Shown piece by piece: positions 1 through 9,264 of a DNA stretch of 54,219 bases; position 1 is the first letter of the stretch; each line of letters opens with the position of its first letter. The DNA comes from Candidatus Adiutrix intracellularis (lineage in GTDB: Bacteria > Desulfobacterota > Desulfarculia > Adiutricales > Adiutricaceae). The position numbers and the translations under genes are program-made. The stretch is from assembly GCA_001577715.1 (NCBI GenBank), contig LQAA01000128.1, positions 1 to 54,219 of the forward strand, given 5' to 3'. The notes below the pieces were generated by a model that worked only from the letters and a program-made list of their open reading frames with translations, did not search any database and was not told the DNA's origin.

Positions 1-1
1 T

Positions 2-715
2 TTGGTAGGGGTGGCCGGGACTAATGGTCTCTGGCAAGAGATGAAGCTTTACAACCGTATGCTTCTGTTTAAGGATGGCGAAGCTGGACTCTGGTACGAT
101 AAAAACCACTTAGTGCCATTCGGCGAATATCTGCCACTGGAGTGGCTACCATTTTTAAAATGGCCCTTTCTGCAGGGCCTTATCGGAGCGGCCGGTACCT
201 ATGCGCCTGGGGTGCCTCGGCAACTACTGGAACTGCCTCTTTCAGAATCGGGCGGGGGAATAAGGGTTGTGAAGTTGGGGGTGCTGATCTGCTTTGAATC
301 AACCTTCCCCTATCTGGGACGGGATCGAGCGCTGGCGGGTGCTGATTTGTTGGTAGTGCCCACCAACGACGGTTGGTTTGGTCGCAGCCGGGCCCCAGGG
401 CAACACCTTCTGGCCGCGGCCATGCGGACGGTTGAGATCCGTCGTCCTTTGGTTCGGGTTGGTAACACCGGTATCAGCGCTGTTATCCATCCTTCCGGTC
501 GGATCACTCAGACGACCCCGCTTTACAAGGCTGGCGTATTCCCCTTGTGGGTACCTATTTTAACCCCGGCTGACGAGATAACGACTGTTTTCGTTCGTTG
601 GGGTTACTTTCTGGCTCCTTTGCTGGCCGTCCTTACGAGTATTTTAGCCATATTTCGCTTCAGGGAACAACTAAATCCGCTGAAACGACGGGTTCCCGGA
701 TTTGTGTCTAACTAG
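2..715 (+). CDS. lnt: Apolipoprotein N-acyltransferase, 3' part
   Basis: Lnt is the inner-membrane enzyme that adds the third acyl chain to the N-terminal cysteine of lipoproteins. The reading frame is already open at the first bases, so only the C-terminal 237 residues are present and the start lies outside the window. Visible nitrilase-domain motifs are DKNHLVPFGEYLPL, holding the lysine and glutamate of the active site, GVLICFESTFP with the catalytic cysteine, and TNDGWFGRSRAPGQH followed by RTVEIRRPLVRVGNTGIS. A hydrophobic helix near residues 195-215 (WGYFLAPLLAVLTSILAI) matches the last membrane segment of the family. No frameshift or stop is seen. The gene is followed directly by decayed DNA. 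It pairs functionally with lgt at 36.4-37.2 kb, implying that lipoprotein maturation is kept. Confidence 0.93.
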   Translation: MVGVAGTNGLWQEMKLYNRMLLFKDGEAGLWYDKNHLVPFGEYLPLEWLPFLKWPFLQGLIGAAGTYAPGVPRQLLELPLSESGGGIRVVKLGVLICFESTFPYLGRDRALAGADLLVVPTNDGWFGRSRAPGQHLLAAAMRTVEIRRPLVRVGNTGISAVIHPSGRITQTTPLYKAGVFPLWVPILTPADEITTVFVRWGYFLAPLLAVLTSILAIFRFREQLNPLKRRVPGFVSN

Positions 716-1357
716 GGTGATGATATTGTCTAGCACCAAAGAGTTAGGATGTTGCGAGAGCTACATCGCGGCGGTTAATTCTGTCACTTCCCGCGGTTCA
801 GTCGTTTTAATCTTTAAAAAGAAGGTACCTTTAGGTAGTTTGCTCACCCTGCTTTAACCTAACAAGTTCTCGGCTGTTTCAATGGCCGAAGGTGAACTTT
901 ACTTGCCGTAAAATTTAGTTTTAAAGTTGGATATATTTTTATAATTAATACCTTCCGGTTCTTAAGTAGCCAGGAGTAGCCTATAGCTATATTTTCTAGC
1001 CTGGGCCGTGAGTTTTACAATAGCTCTTTTGAACAGTATCGATTTAAGTACTGGGATGAATTTTTTAATCTCATTTAATGATCAAAAAGCCTTCGACTCC
1101 TTTGGCTAGGGTTACTTTCATCTAGAAAAAAATATTAGTATCAATTGGTTGATGAAAACTTGATGGGTTTTATCGCTATTTAAAGGGGAAAGGTTAATCA
1201 TCGAGGCTTAATTTTATTTGTCTTGTTGTTAAACAGCCCTTTGATGTTGTAGGATTTATTGTCTAAATTTAGAAACGGGTTAGAAGAGAGGGCTGATTTA
1301 AGCTGATTAGATATTTTTTGGGCGTCTACAGCGGTCTTGCTATTAAAGTATAATCGT
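716..1357. other. Decayed intergenic DNA
   Basis: This stretch has stops in all frames and drops from moderate to low GC. I recognise no gene, RNA or repeat in it. It is probably the remains of whatever followed lnt. Confidence 0.5.
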
Positions 1358-2905
1358 TCATGGTAATTATCAAATGAGATATAATTATATATCGATAGAA
1401 TAGTATGCTATATTATGATTATAGAACCAAGCAAACTGCACGATACAGTGTTTTAAGTTTTCCAGCATTTGGATAAACTGAAATATGTGCTTGAAGTTTT
1501 ACAAGACGAAAATGTTTTGTTACGAGCAGAGAATATTACTTTATGGGATAAAGTTATCGAACTAGAAACTAAACTAGCTAGAACTTTAAATAATTTCAGC
1601 AGCTCATTAAAACCTTCATTGTCTTATATTATTAATCTCCATCAATAAAAGAAGCGCAGTAAAAAGTGTAAAGTCGAAGTGTAAATAATGATATGGCCAT
1701 CATTTTCGTACGCTTTTTATCTCTGGAGAACTTGATAAAATTAAAGCCTCTATATTAGAGTTAAAAACTTACGATTGCGGTAGAAAATTAATTACCAAAT
1801 TAGATAAAGACATTGTGTAGTAACAAATTAAATTTGTTATTAACTTCCGGCGATTTACCAAATATCGTGGAAGTGCCTATTGTTGTAAACGTTGTGGAGA
1901 GATTTATTGTGATTAGATACCATTTGAAATTATTGGTACTGAGTACATAGGTTCAAATTTGGTCGTCTGTCTGGCTTTTTAAAATGCAAACCCAGACCTC
2001 GAATAGTCTTTGCAATCTTTTTGTAGCTGAAGTATTAAGATACCTTGTCAGCCGTGGGGAGATAGATAATATTTTAAGGAAAGTTTCCGCTACCTTGAAA
2101 GCTTCTTATAAAGAAAATTTGGATGTTCTATCCGGGCAGCTCTTGTTAAACATAGACGAGACCGAACACAAAGAAGATGTCCATTATTTTTGAACTTTGA
2201 TTTTTCGAACCGATTTCCTTGTGGTGTTCGAAATATTAGTTTATCGATCGCCAGAAATTTTCCGATCAGTTTTGAGAAAAAATTTTGCCGGATTACTCGG
2301 CTATAATTACTATTCAGCCTATCACAAAAATTTAAAAGACTGCTAAGACTAGGCTTAATTTTAGCTGGCTTATTTTATTAGGATTGCACAATTTTTAATA
2401 GGAAAACAGAACTCGGAAGTCCGAACTTATAGATTAAAGTTTTTGGGACGATTGCGACGCTTGTTTCGGTTTCATCATTGGTTTAGAATGAAAGTTGAGG
2501 CAACTACCTACGGTAATTTACAAAAATATAGAGAACGTTTATGAAATAAGGCCTTTAAGGCTTCGGTAGTGAAAGAAGTTTAGAAATCAGCTAGGTATTT
2601 TCGTAAAGGTGTTGATTCATAGTTGTGTTTCACCGTCAACCTGTAATTAAGTTTATTAATAGTTTAGCTAAGCAAATTATTTGTTTTGTAGTTCTAGATA
2701 GGGCCGTTACTTAGGGAATTAGTTCCGGAAATAGGCGTAACTGATCAGAGCGTATCCGGACAGCTAATGCTACCTAATACTATGAGGAAGTAGTCTTTCC
2801 TTCAACCTTTGCGCCAGGCTATCAACTCTTTTTATATAAAAAGTAAGCACATATTTAGCTATTTAATTTGTAAATTTTCGCTCGCAAAAAAAACACGTTT
2901 CGTGA
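1358..2905 (+). mobile_element. Degenerate IS66-family element, copy A
   Basis: Pieces of an IS66 TnpC transposase can be read on the plus strand through many stops and frame changes. Near 1480-1600 there is the coiled-coil leader (LLRAENITLWDKVIELETKL, then an SSLKP block like the family's NSSKPPS). Near 1870 a CCKRCG zinc-ribbon-like piece follows. Near 2650-2810 the C-terminal block reads INSLAKQ, VVLDRAVT and SERIRTANATY, like the family's TNNxAE...RKxxxGTRS...RxxT. A 69-residue open piece at 1984-2193 is only a fragment of this. Copies B (9.3 kb) and C (22.4-25.3 kb) share the sequence at DNA level. No terminal inverted repeats could be defined. It is surely inactive. Confidence 0.75.
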
Positions 2906-3663
2906 ATGATTATAAATTTATTATCCAGGGATAAAGAGGGCATGATCTTGGTTAGGGTTAATTTTTTCTAGTTTGAAAGTGGCTTCACCATCAGTTAAGT
3001 CTATAAAATTAAGTACCCTTTAAGGTAGTCTCTTGGTTAAAAAGTTGGGGCTGTGCTGTTTATATTTTTTTATTACGCTTAAGGAGCTTTATTTACATTC
3101 TTTTTATGCGGGCCACCTTGAGACCATTTAGTTTAGCTCTTTCGTAGTTTAAGTAGTCGGTATAATTTGAATTAAAGAAATTTATCATTTTATTCGCTAC
3201 TATTTCCGATAATTTATAGCCTCTTTTAACATAGGAAATTGAAATGTCGGTAGCGTCGTCTTAGCCAATCTCTCCTTCAGCCTGGCCACATGCTTGACTT
3301 AAGTCTATTATTGTGGCTCGCTAGTCATATTTTAGTAACTTTTTGTTGATGGGCTTAGGTCTAAATAAAGATGTTGAATGTGTAGCTACTAGTTTCGAAA
3401 GTAGCCTTGAGATATAAGCAATTGTTGTTGGTTGATTTAATTTTCAGAGCTACGAAAACTCTTCTATAAAATTACCTTATATATTATAAATACAATGAAA
3501 CCATTAAAATATAAGCTGATAGAAGCATTTTTGATGCAGAAGACTAATATGCAGTTTGAGGATATTAGGGTTGAGTTGTGTATTTTATTACTAATGTGGT
3601 TTTTTCCGTTAATGGGGTCTTTTGACGAATTTGCGATTTATATGTCAAAAATTGGGAATTCGG
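2906..3663. other. Decayed intergenic DNA
   Basis: AT-rich sequence with stops in every frame. A minus-strand frame keeps a short helical-looking piece near 3130-3260 (YVKRGYKLSEIVANKM), but I do not recognise it. A 71-codon open frame at 3495-3710 runs into the tandem hairpin repeat and has no family features. Confidence 0.45.
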
Positions 3664-3767
3664 TTGGAAAAGAGTTAAAGGTCTATCGGATATCTCCGAT
3701 AAACTCTTAATTCAATTGGAAAAGAGTTAAAGGTCTATCGGATATCTCCGATAAACTCTTAATTCAA
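3664..3767. repeat. Two tandem 52-bp units carrying a hairpin
   Basis: The segment starting TTGGAAAAGAGTTAAAGG at 3664 is repeated with a period of 52 bases, starting again at 3716. A third partial unit (TTGG) abuts the 3' end of the tRNA at 3768. The two units look identical, which is striking in a decayed neighbourhood. Each contains the inverted repeat described as the tRNA terminator. Confidence 0.9.
3719..3760 (-). terminator. Terminator hairpin after tRNA-fMet, proximal copy
   Basis: Read on the minus strand, just past the tRNA CCA end, AAGAGTT pairs with AACTCTT and encloses an inner stem TATCGGA/TCCGATA with a four-base loop. A short T run follows. A second copy of the hairpin lies at 3668-3708 through the 52-bp tandem duplication, so the tRNA would be followed by two terminators in series. 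The T run is short, so this is a moderate-strength assignment. Confidence 0.6.
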
Positions 3768-3768
3768 T

Positions 3769-3845
<77 letters not shown>

Positions 3846-3856
3846 ATATTTTTAGA

Positions 3857-3885
3857 ATTATACTTTAATCTTCTGAAAATGTCAA
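3857..3885 (-). promoter_or_regulatory. Consensus sigma70 promoter of tRNA-fMet
   Basis: On the minus strand TTGACA (3885-3880) and TATAAT (3862-3857) are separated by exactly 17 bases, an exact match to the sigma70 consensus. The -10 box ends about 11 bases before the first tRNA base, so the 5' leader can be only a few bases long. Confidence 0.93.
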
Positions 3886-3899
3886 GCCGTCCAAAATTA

Positions 3900-5357
3900 A
3901 CTAGTTTACTTGCCGGTCTTATAATGTTTAAATTATTATCCAGAAGTATAAATAAGTTTGTATCTTTATCTCCGCCTGGCTTGGCTCGTTATAGTGAATT
4001 ATCTTGCTAATTTGAATCTTATTTTAGTCTAGTCCGCTAAATTTTTACCTGGAGAAGAATTATAATGGCTGCTCTAAGTCAGTTTTGTCTTCCTGAAAAC
4101 TTGGGCCTGCGATTTATGGGACTGTATCGGTACTTTCGCCTCGGTTTAGATTAATGTGAGGCTGGAGAATATGATCGATGCCGTTTTCACCACCACCTGG
4201 GGACTCCTGCTTTGCTTCGCTGGCCCCTGGTGAACTGCCCGGCTCATCTTATTAGTGGATATTTTAAGTGAATTCGAACTTATTATCAGCCTAAATGAGT
4301 TGGATTTAGCCCGTGGGGTGGAGGGGCATAGTTTAACGGGGTGATTGCTGGGGCGTTCTTTTATCCGATTTACCCGGTGTATATACAGTGGAGTGCTAAG
4401 TGGTTATCACCGCCTAGGAGGCCGCCGGTCTTAGCTGCTTAGAAGAGCTTATAAACTCTGACGTTTCAATGTTTAGTGCTATTTGGAAGTAGATGAGGGA
4501 TGTTTCTTGAATAGTAGCGGCTGGATGGCGAAGGGGCACAGTATTGCAGTTTGTGTTTTCACCTCATTGTCCAGCCTAAGGCGTTAGCGCTTCTGATCAC
4601 TCTTTCACTGCTGGTCTTGCTGAGTCGGGTTAGGAAACTGGAATTGGGGGCCGTGGGTTATACTTATAATTAGTTAATCCTGCAGGCAGAATGTATTTTG
4701 GAAGCGGCGTTATTTTTTGAAAGTGGCAGGGTGGTTACGACGCTGGGGGATTAATGGCTTGTTGGTCCCGGCCGCTCTGGAATCGCTGACCCACTAAATC
4801 GAAGCGGCTAATGTAGACGTAAAAAATTTAACTTCAAAACTTATAGGTGGATGGATGGTTCACTAGCGCCAGTTCGGAACACGGTGACTCATTGGCTTGA
4901 AGTTTTAGTTTGTGTGAAACTAACTATTTTGGTAGCAGCAGGTCTGAACGACGACTCTGGGGGATTTACTGTCTTGGTTGATTAGGTTGCCGGTTTATCC
5001 GTCGATTAAATCTTGCATATTTCCTGCTATTTTTTGGTTTATGTTTATTTTGTCTTTGCTACAGATCTGGATCTACTGCGGTACTTCCAGAATATTGTTT
5101 TAGCCTAGCTGCGGTGAGTACATTTAGGTAATGTTTGAGTTGGCTTAGTTTATTCGCAGAAGGTGGGATAGATGTCCATTGGGCGCGTAGGACCATCAGA
5201 GAATCGCTCTGAGCCTTCACGTCTAGAATGTTGCGGACGGTGTGTTCACAGGGCTAGTTTTTCGAGGTGGTCTAGGAAAGTTTATAACGGGTCCCATATT
5301 TTAGATAACGGTCTAGATAAGGTCCAGTTACCTTAGGACGGAGGGTAGTTATGTGGG
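3900..5357. other. Decayed, relatively GC-rich former gene region
   Basis: About 1.4 kb with frequent stops but higher GC than the IS debris, which suggests recently lost host genes rather than transposons. Apart from the possible DUF350 remnant at 4160-4400 I could not identify what was here. Confidence 0.45.
4160..4400 (+). pseudogene. Possible remnant of a DUF350 membrane protein
   Basis: Across one stop and a frame change the plus strand reads MIDAVFTTTWGLLLCFAG, then LLVDILSEFELIISLNE, then LDLARGVEGHSL before another stop. This order resembles DUF350 (YjfL-like) proteins: a helix, a 'DLLTPFDL.KEL' block and an 'NxAxAIxxAGxLLG' helix. The resemblance is by eye only. Other small membrane proteins are possible. 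Confidence 0.25.
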
Positions 5358-5732
5358 TTAACTTTTTCCTTGCGGCGGTGGAGAGGTCGGGGTACAGGTC
5401 AAAAGGTCTAATTTTCTTGCCATATCATTAGCCCAATTTAAAAGGAATAGAGCCTGTTCGGCGGTGGCCTGACCACCACCTAAGTTTAAAAGTCCTTCAG
5501 AACGGATCAAAAGTTCGAAACGTACCCATTCTGATCCTAATTCCACAGCGAAATGAAAATCGGGTTTCCTACCCTCACTTGAGGTTTGGATTTGGTTTTC
5601 ATTCCATAGTACCCGGGGTAAAGCTATCCAGTAGAGATCTTCTAAGCCGGAACGACGGGCCTGCTGGTTGAGATATACTCGTACTGCCGCCACTTCCTGA
5701 GGCTGAAGTTCGTCAAAAAGAATTGAGCGCAT
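5358..5732 (-). CDS. Conserved hypothetical protein of 124 aa
   Basis: A soluble 124-residue protein starting MRSILFDELQPQEVAAVRVY. It has no membrane segment and a low-complexity C-terminus (TPTSPPPQGKS). I do not recognise a named domain. From memory, similar short proteins beginning RSILFDEL occur near hemL in Desulfovibrio-type genomes, which would fit the neighbourhood but was not checked. Its start overlaps the end of the upstream membrane-protein gene by 20 bases, so translation is probably coupled. It is the last gene of the ahbB-hemL run. Its coding pattern is intact, with no frameshift, and decayed DNA begins right after it. Confidence 0.75.
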   Translation of the reverse strand: MRSILFDELQPQEVAAVRVYLNQQARRSGLEDLYWIALPRVLWNENQIQTSSEGRKPDFHFAVELGSEWVRFELLIRSEGLLNLGGGQATAEQALFLLNWANDMARKLDLLTCTPTSPPPQGKS

Positions 5733-6120
5733 GGGGGGACCGGCGGCGGAGGAGAATATAAATGATGGCGTCGGTTAGGCTCCAGAACCAGACAAGCGCG
5801 ATGGGTAATAAAATCCAGCCTAGACTGCTAGCTTTCGGGGCCAAAGCGGTCTGGAGGTCGCCTAAATTTAAAGCGGGGCCAGCCAAAATTTTAGCTTTTA
5901 AAGAGGGCCAGATCAGCGCCAGATCTAGACTTAGTTTTATTATCACGGTCGAGACTCCCAGAGTCGTGAGTCCACTCATAACTGCGCCCCGGGCCAGGCG
6001 CCCGGTCAGTATTTGACCCAGACCCGGTAGAACCAGAGCCGATAGGAGTAGGGCTACTCCGGGTGATGGGTGAAAGGGTTTAGGGGCGGCCGGGGGGGGG
6101 CGGAAGGGGGCGGTAGTCAT
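5713..6120 (-). CDS. Small membrane protein, 135 aa
   Basis: The protein has a proline-rich N-terminus (about residues 1-20, with FRPPPAAPKPFHPSPG), then hydrophobic segments at about 21-40 (ALLLSALVLPGLGQILTGRL), 44-65 and 98-120. The 'LPGLGQ...GR...G' pattern at the first helix resembles TM2/DUF5683-like small membrane proteins that share a 'PGxGQxxxGR' turn, but I cannot name the family firmly. Its ATG overlaps the hemL stop in a four-base ATGA arrangement, and its own end overlaps the 124-aa gene, so the three genes form one operon. Its function is unknown. Retention in a shrinking genome suggests that it matters. Confidence 0.75.
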   Translation of the reverse strand: MTTAPFRPPPAAPKPFHPSPGVALLLSALVLPGLGQILTGRLARGAVMSGLTTLGVSTVIIKLSLDLALIWPSLKAKILAGPALNLGDLQTALAPKASSLGWILLPIALVWFWSLTDAIIYILLRRRSPHALNSF

Positions 6121-7901
6121 TGTTTCATCTCTTTAAATGTTTCAGCCGCGGCGTCTAGCGCGGTTTCAATATCGTCGGGGATAAAGCCGGCGGAGGTGAA
6201 GCAGGTTTCAAATTGGCTGGGGGGTAGCCAGACGCCACGGGCTAGCATACCTCGCCAGAAAGCCCCATAAAGGATGGTGTCACTTTTTAGGGCTGAGGCG
6301 TAGTCTCGAACTGGCTCTCCGGTGAAAAAGAGGGTGGACATGGAGCCGATCTGGTTGCTCCAGACTAGCAGCCCGTTTTCCCGGGCTAAATCCGTGAGGC
6401 CAGTCGTAAATCTTTGGCTAGCCGCACGGATTCGGCCGTAAATTGAAGATTGAGTAATTAGATAGTCTAGGGTAGCTAGGCCGGCGGCTACGGCCAGGGG
6501 GTTGCCGGAAAGAGTTCCGGCCTGATAAACGTCACCGGTTGGGGACAACCGTTCCATGATTTCCCGGCGGCCGCCGAAGGCGGCTAGAGGTAATCCGCCC
6601 CCGATAATTTTACCTAAAATGGTTAGATCCGGTTTCAGGCCGAATTGTTCCTGGGCTCCGCCCAGGTGTAGCCGGAAGCCGGTGATAACTTCGTCGCAGA
6701 TGAAAAGAGCACCGTATTGTTTAGTTAGAGCGGTTAGGGTCGGTAGAAACCCTGGCTCTGGTAGCACCACTCCCATGTTTCCAGCCACCGGTTCGATTAT
6801 GACCGCAGCTACTTCATGGCCGTGGCGGGCGAAAATTGCGGTTAGGGCCTCCACATCGTTGTAAGGCACGGTGAGAGTCAATTCGGCTAGAGCAGCTGGA
6901 ATGCCGGGGCAGCCGGGAAGGCCAAAGGTGGTCACGCCACTGCCGGCAATGACTAAGAGGCTATCAACGTGACCGTGATAACAGCCTTGGAATTTGATGA
7001 TCTTGTCGCGGCCGGTAAACCCCCGGGCTAGACGGATGGCGCTCATAGCCGCTTCAGTGCCGGAATTAACCAGGCGGATCATGTCCATAGAAGGGTAGTG
7101 TCGGTTAATAAGTGCAGCTAGGCGGGTCTCGTTTTCAGTTGGAGCGCCGAAGCTAGTTCCCTTTTTAGCGGTTTCGGTTAATGCGTTCAGCATCCAGGGG
7201 GCGGCGTGGCCGCAAATTAACGGGCCCCAGGAGTTGACGAAGTCTAAATAAGAGTTGCCGTCAACGTCATAAATTCTGGCTCCCCGTCCCCGGGCTATAA
7301 AAACTGGGTCATCGCCCACTGCTCGGCAGGCCCGAACCGGGCTGTTAACCCCGCCAGGAATGAGCTGAAGCGCTTCGGTAAAGAGGTTTTTTGATTTTTT
7401 CACCTCGGGGCCTCCGTCTTGATATAAATCTTCTGAAAAATAGGTTAGTGAGGTTTTTTTTAATTCGCGTAGACTCTCCAGCACTCGCCACTGATCGGCC
7501 GGTACCAACTCCCTTATTTCTGCAATTCGGCTTAAAAGAGCAGTCCGGTCTTCCGCATGAATCATGACATAGAGATTGAAAGGCCAGGTCTGGGTCGGGC
7601 GGCGCAGATAACAGTGGGAAATATAGGCTAGACGGGCTAATTTTTCTCCGGTGGCCGTGGCTAGTTCGGGTAAAATTTGAAAAACCACCATGGCATTAGC
7701 CGAAAAACCAGAACGTTGATGCCATAGGGTGGCTCCAAGACGACGAATAAGCCCGTCGACCGCGAAACGCCATACTTCCGCCAGAATCTCATTTTCCTTC
7801 CGACCTAGGGCTAGGGCCAAGTCGTTGTAGGGGGTGGCCGAAAAAGAAAGGTTACCACTTAGATAATGAATTAGATGTTTGTCTGAAGTTTTAAGTTTCA
7901 C
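6117..7901 (-). CDS. hemL: AhbB-type siroheme decarboxylase domain fused to HemL
   Basis: The 594-residue frame joins two enzymes. Residues 1-160 form an AhbA/AhbB-type, Lrp/AsnC-like siroheme decarboxylase subunit (GLIRRLGATLWHQRSGF, then HCYLRRPTQTWPFNLYVMIH), which acts on siroheme in the alternative haem pathway. Residues from about 167 are a complete glutamate-1-semialdehyde 2,1-aminomutase: SKNLFTEALQLIPGGVNSPV, NSGTEAAMSAIRLARG, ICDEVITGFR, and GKIIGGGLPLAAFGG with the PLP lysine. That enzyme makes 5-aminolevulinate, the first tetrapyrrole precursor. At the junction a GTG at 7403 sits 7 bases after GGAGG, so HemL of normal length (428 aa) could also be made separately. The gene follows lpxC after a terminator, so it needs its own promoter. 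Separate ahbB and hemL genes are the usual state. A lost stop codon is one explanation. Confidence 0.9.
   Translation of the reverse strand: MKLKTSDKHLIHYLSGNLSFSATPYNDLALALGRKENEILAEVWRFAVDGLIRRLGATLWHQRSGFSANAMVVFQILPELATATGEKLARLAYISHCYLRRPTQTWPFNLYVMIHAEDRTALLSRIAEIRELVPADQWRVLESLRELKKTSLTYFSEDLYQDGGPEVKKSKNLFTEALQLIPGGVNSPVRACRAVGDDPVFIARGRGARIYDVDGNSYLDFVNSWGPLICGHAAPWMLNALTETAKKGTSFGAPTENETRLAALINRHYPSMDMIRLVNSGTEAAMSAIRLARGFTGRDKIIKFQGCYHGHVDSLLVIAGSGVTTFGLPGCPGIPAALAELTLTVPYNDVEALTAIFARHGHEVAAVIIEPVAGNMGVVLPEPGFLPTLTALTKQYGALFICDEVITGFRLHLGGAQEQFGLKPDLTILGKIIGGGLPLAAFGGRREIMERLSPTGDVYQAGTLSGNPLAVAAGLATLDYLITQSSIYGRIRAASQRFTTGLTDLARENGLLVWSNQIGSMSTLFFTGEPVRDYASALKSDTILYGAFWRGMLARGVWLPPSQFETCFTSAGFIPDDIETALDAAAETFKEMKQ
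7401..7415 (-). promoter_or_regulatory. Internal Shine-Dalgarno and GTG at the AhbB-HemL junction
   Basis: On the minus strand GGAGG (7415-7411), a 7-base spacer and GTG (7403-7401) lie exactly where stand-alone HemL proteins normally start (K-S-K-N-L-F). The frame runs through this site without a stop. The site may be a relic of a separate hemL start, or still used to make free HemL. Confidence 0.6.
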
Positions 7902-7926
7902 TATTAATATTTACCATAAATCGCCG

Positions 7927-7959
7927 AAAAAATAAAACCCGCCGGGAAAAGAGCGGGTT
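7927..7959 (-). terminator. Rho-independent terminator of lpxC
   Basis: On the minus strand AACCCGC pairs perfectly with GCGGGTT around a 10-base loop, followed by a T-rich run. It lies 20 bases after the lpxC stop and 26 bases before the ahbB-hemL start. Confidence 0.88.
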
Positions 7960-7979
7960 CAGTAAATGGACGAGGCGGT

Positions 7980-8912
7980 TCAGATGGCTGTCCATGTTTC
8001 ATCTAGAAGCATGAGACGGGCCGGTGGGGTGAAGTGGTTTTTAGCTTTCACGGCCGGATTACTTTTAGCAGCCAGGATGGGTTTGAATATTTTTTTAGTC
8101 AGGGCTTCTAGAAGGAAGCAACGGTTAAGCTCGTGCCCGGGTTTGTGCAAAATAAATTGGCCGATAATTGGGGCGCCGGCTAGAGCCAAATCACCAATAA
8201 AATCTAGAATTTTATGACGGACGAATTCATCGGGGAAACGTAGACCTTCAGGATTGAGAATGCCATCGTCGCCGACGACCACGGCGTTATCTAATGAACC
8301 GCCAAGAGCCAGACCTTGGTTACGCATTTTCTCCACATCCTGAGCCAGGCAAAAAGTGCGAGTTCGGCTGATTTCGGTAGTAAAAGTTTCTTCGGAAGCT
8401 AGATAATAAAAACACTGCCGGCCAATAAGTCCGTCAAAATTAATGTGGGCTTCCACGGCAAAACGAGCAGCCGGTCGCACTTCAATGGACTTGTCGCCCA
8501 GAGAAAAACGGTGCGGGCGGTCGACCAGGTAAATGGGGCGGACGGCATCCTGCTTGGTCAGACCGGCCAGGTTTAAGAGATGCACCCATTCTGCAGCAGA
8601 ACCATCGAAAATAGGTAGTTCCGGACCATCCACTTCTATCAGTAGATTATCTACTCCCAAACCCGCTAGAGCGGCCATGAGATGCTCAATAGTGCTGAGG
8701 TGATTTTCACCTCGGCCCAGAGTAGTGGCTAGGACTGTATTAGTGACATTAGTCGGGTTGGCGGCAAGGGGTGGGGCGTTGAACAGGTCGGTACGTTGAA
8801 AAATAACGCCGCTGTTCACTGGGGCTGGTTTAAGACGGACGGTAATATTTTGCCCGGTATGAAGACCGAGACCTTGGGCAGTTATTTCATTATGAATGGT
8901 TTTGGGTCGCAT
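7980..8912 (-). CDS. lpxC: UDP-3-O-acyl-N-acetylglucosamine deacetylase
   Basis: LpxC is the cytosolic zinc enzyme for the committed step of lipid A synthesis. The 310-residue length is normal. The zinc and active-site motifs are present: STIEHLMAAL (first zinc His), then FPDEFVRHKILDFIGDLAL, which carries the second zinc His and the zinc Asp, and GQFILHKPGHELNRCF with the catalytic His. The N-terminal GLGLHTGQNITVRLKPAP is typical. An AGGAG ribosome site lies just before the ATG. The gene is monocistronic, with a strong terminator after it. Its presence shows that the organism still builds an LPS outer membrane despite genome decay. Confidence 0.97.
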   Translation of the reverse strand: MRPKTIHNEITAQGLGLHTGQNITVRLKPAPVNSGVIFQRTDLFNAPPLAANPTNVTNTVLATTLGRGENHLSTIEHLMAALAGLGVDNLLIEVDGPELPIFDGSAAEWVHLLNLAGLTKQDAVRPIYLVDRPHRFSLGDKSIEVRPAARFAVEAHINFDGLIGRQCFYYLASEETFTTEISRTRTFCLAQDVEKMRNQGLALGGSLDNAVVVGDDGILNPEGLRFPDEFVRHKILDFIGDLALAGAPIIGQFILHKPGHELNRCFLLEALTKKIFKPILAAKSNPAVKAKNHFTPPARLMLLDETWTAI

Positions 8913-9264
8913 ATTTTTAACTCCTGGAGCTACCCTGTTTTTTAAAAGGGTGCAGATTTGGTCTGTTCTTTAGACTATAAATCTATGTTATAGCAATTTT
9001 TAAGCCAGCCATAGAGCGAAGCGAGCTCTAAATAAGGATCGCTATATTAAATGGTTGATGGCAACTTAAAAAATTTTGGGTTAATGGGGCCGCTGCTGTG
9101 GCAAAAAAACTACACTTTAGATGTAGTCAATCAGCTACACTTGGGGAGGGGTTAGTTCGGTTTGGGGAGTTCATTTTTTCTGAATAACGATGGTCAGGGG
9201 GTCGCTGTGATTCAGGGCTAGAATATCCGCCGGGTTAGTTTTAGTCATAAAATTAAGGTGGTTA
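8913..9264. other. Intergenic DNA upstream of lpxC
   Basis: It holds the unmapped lpxC promoter close to 8940 and then decayed DNA. A short inverted motif CTACACTT/AGATGTAG lies near 9110-9130. I see no gene. Confidence 0.4.

Noticed and set aside
1984-2193. A 69-codon open frame that could be a small gene
   Set aside because: It is homologous to the same part of IS66 copies B and C and is an internal scrap of a dead transposase.
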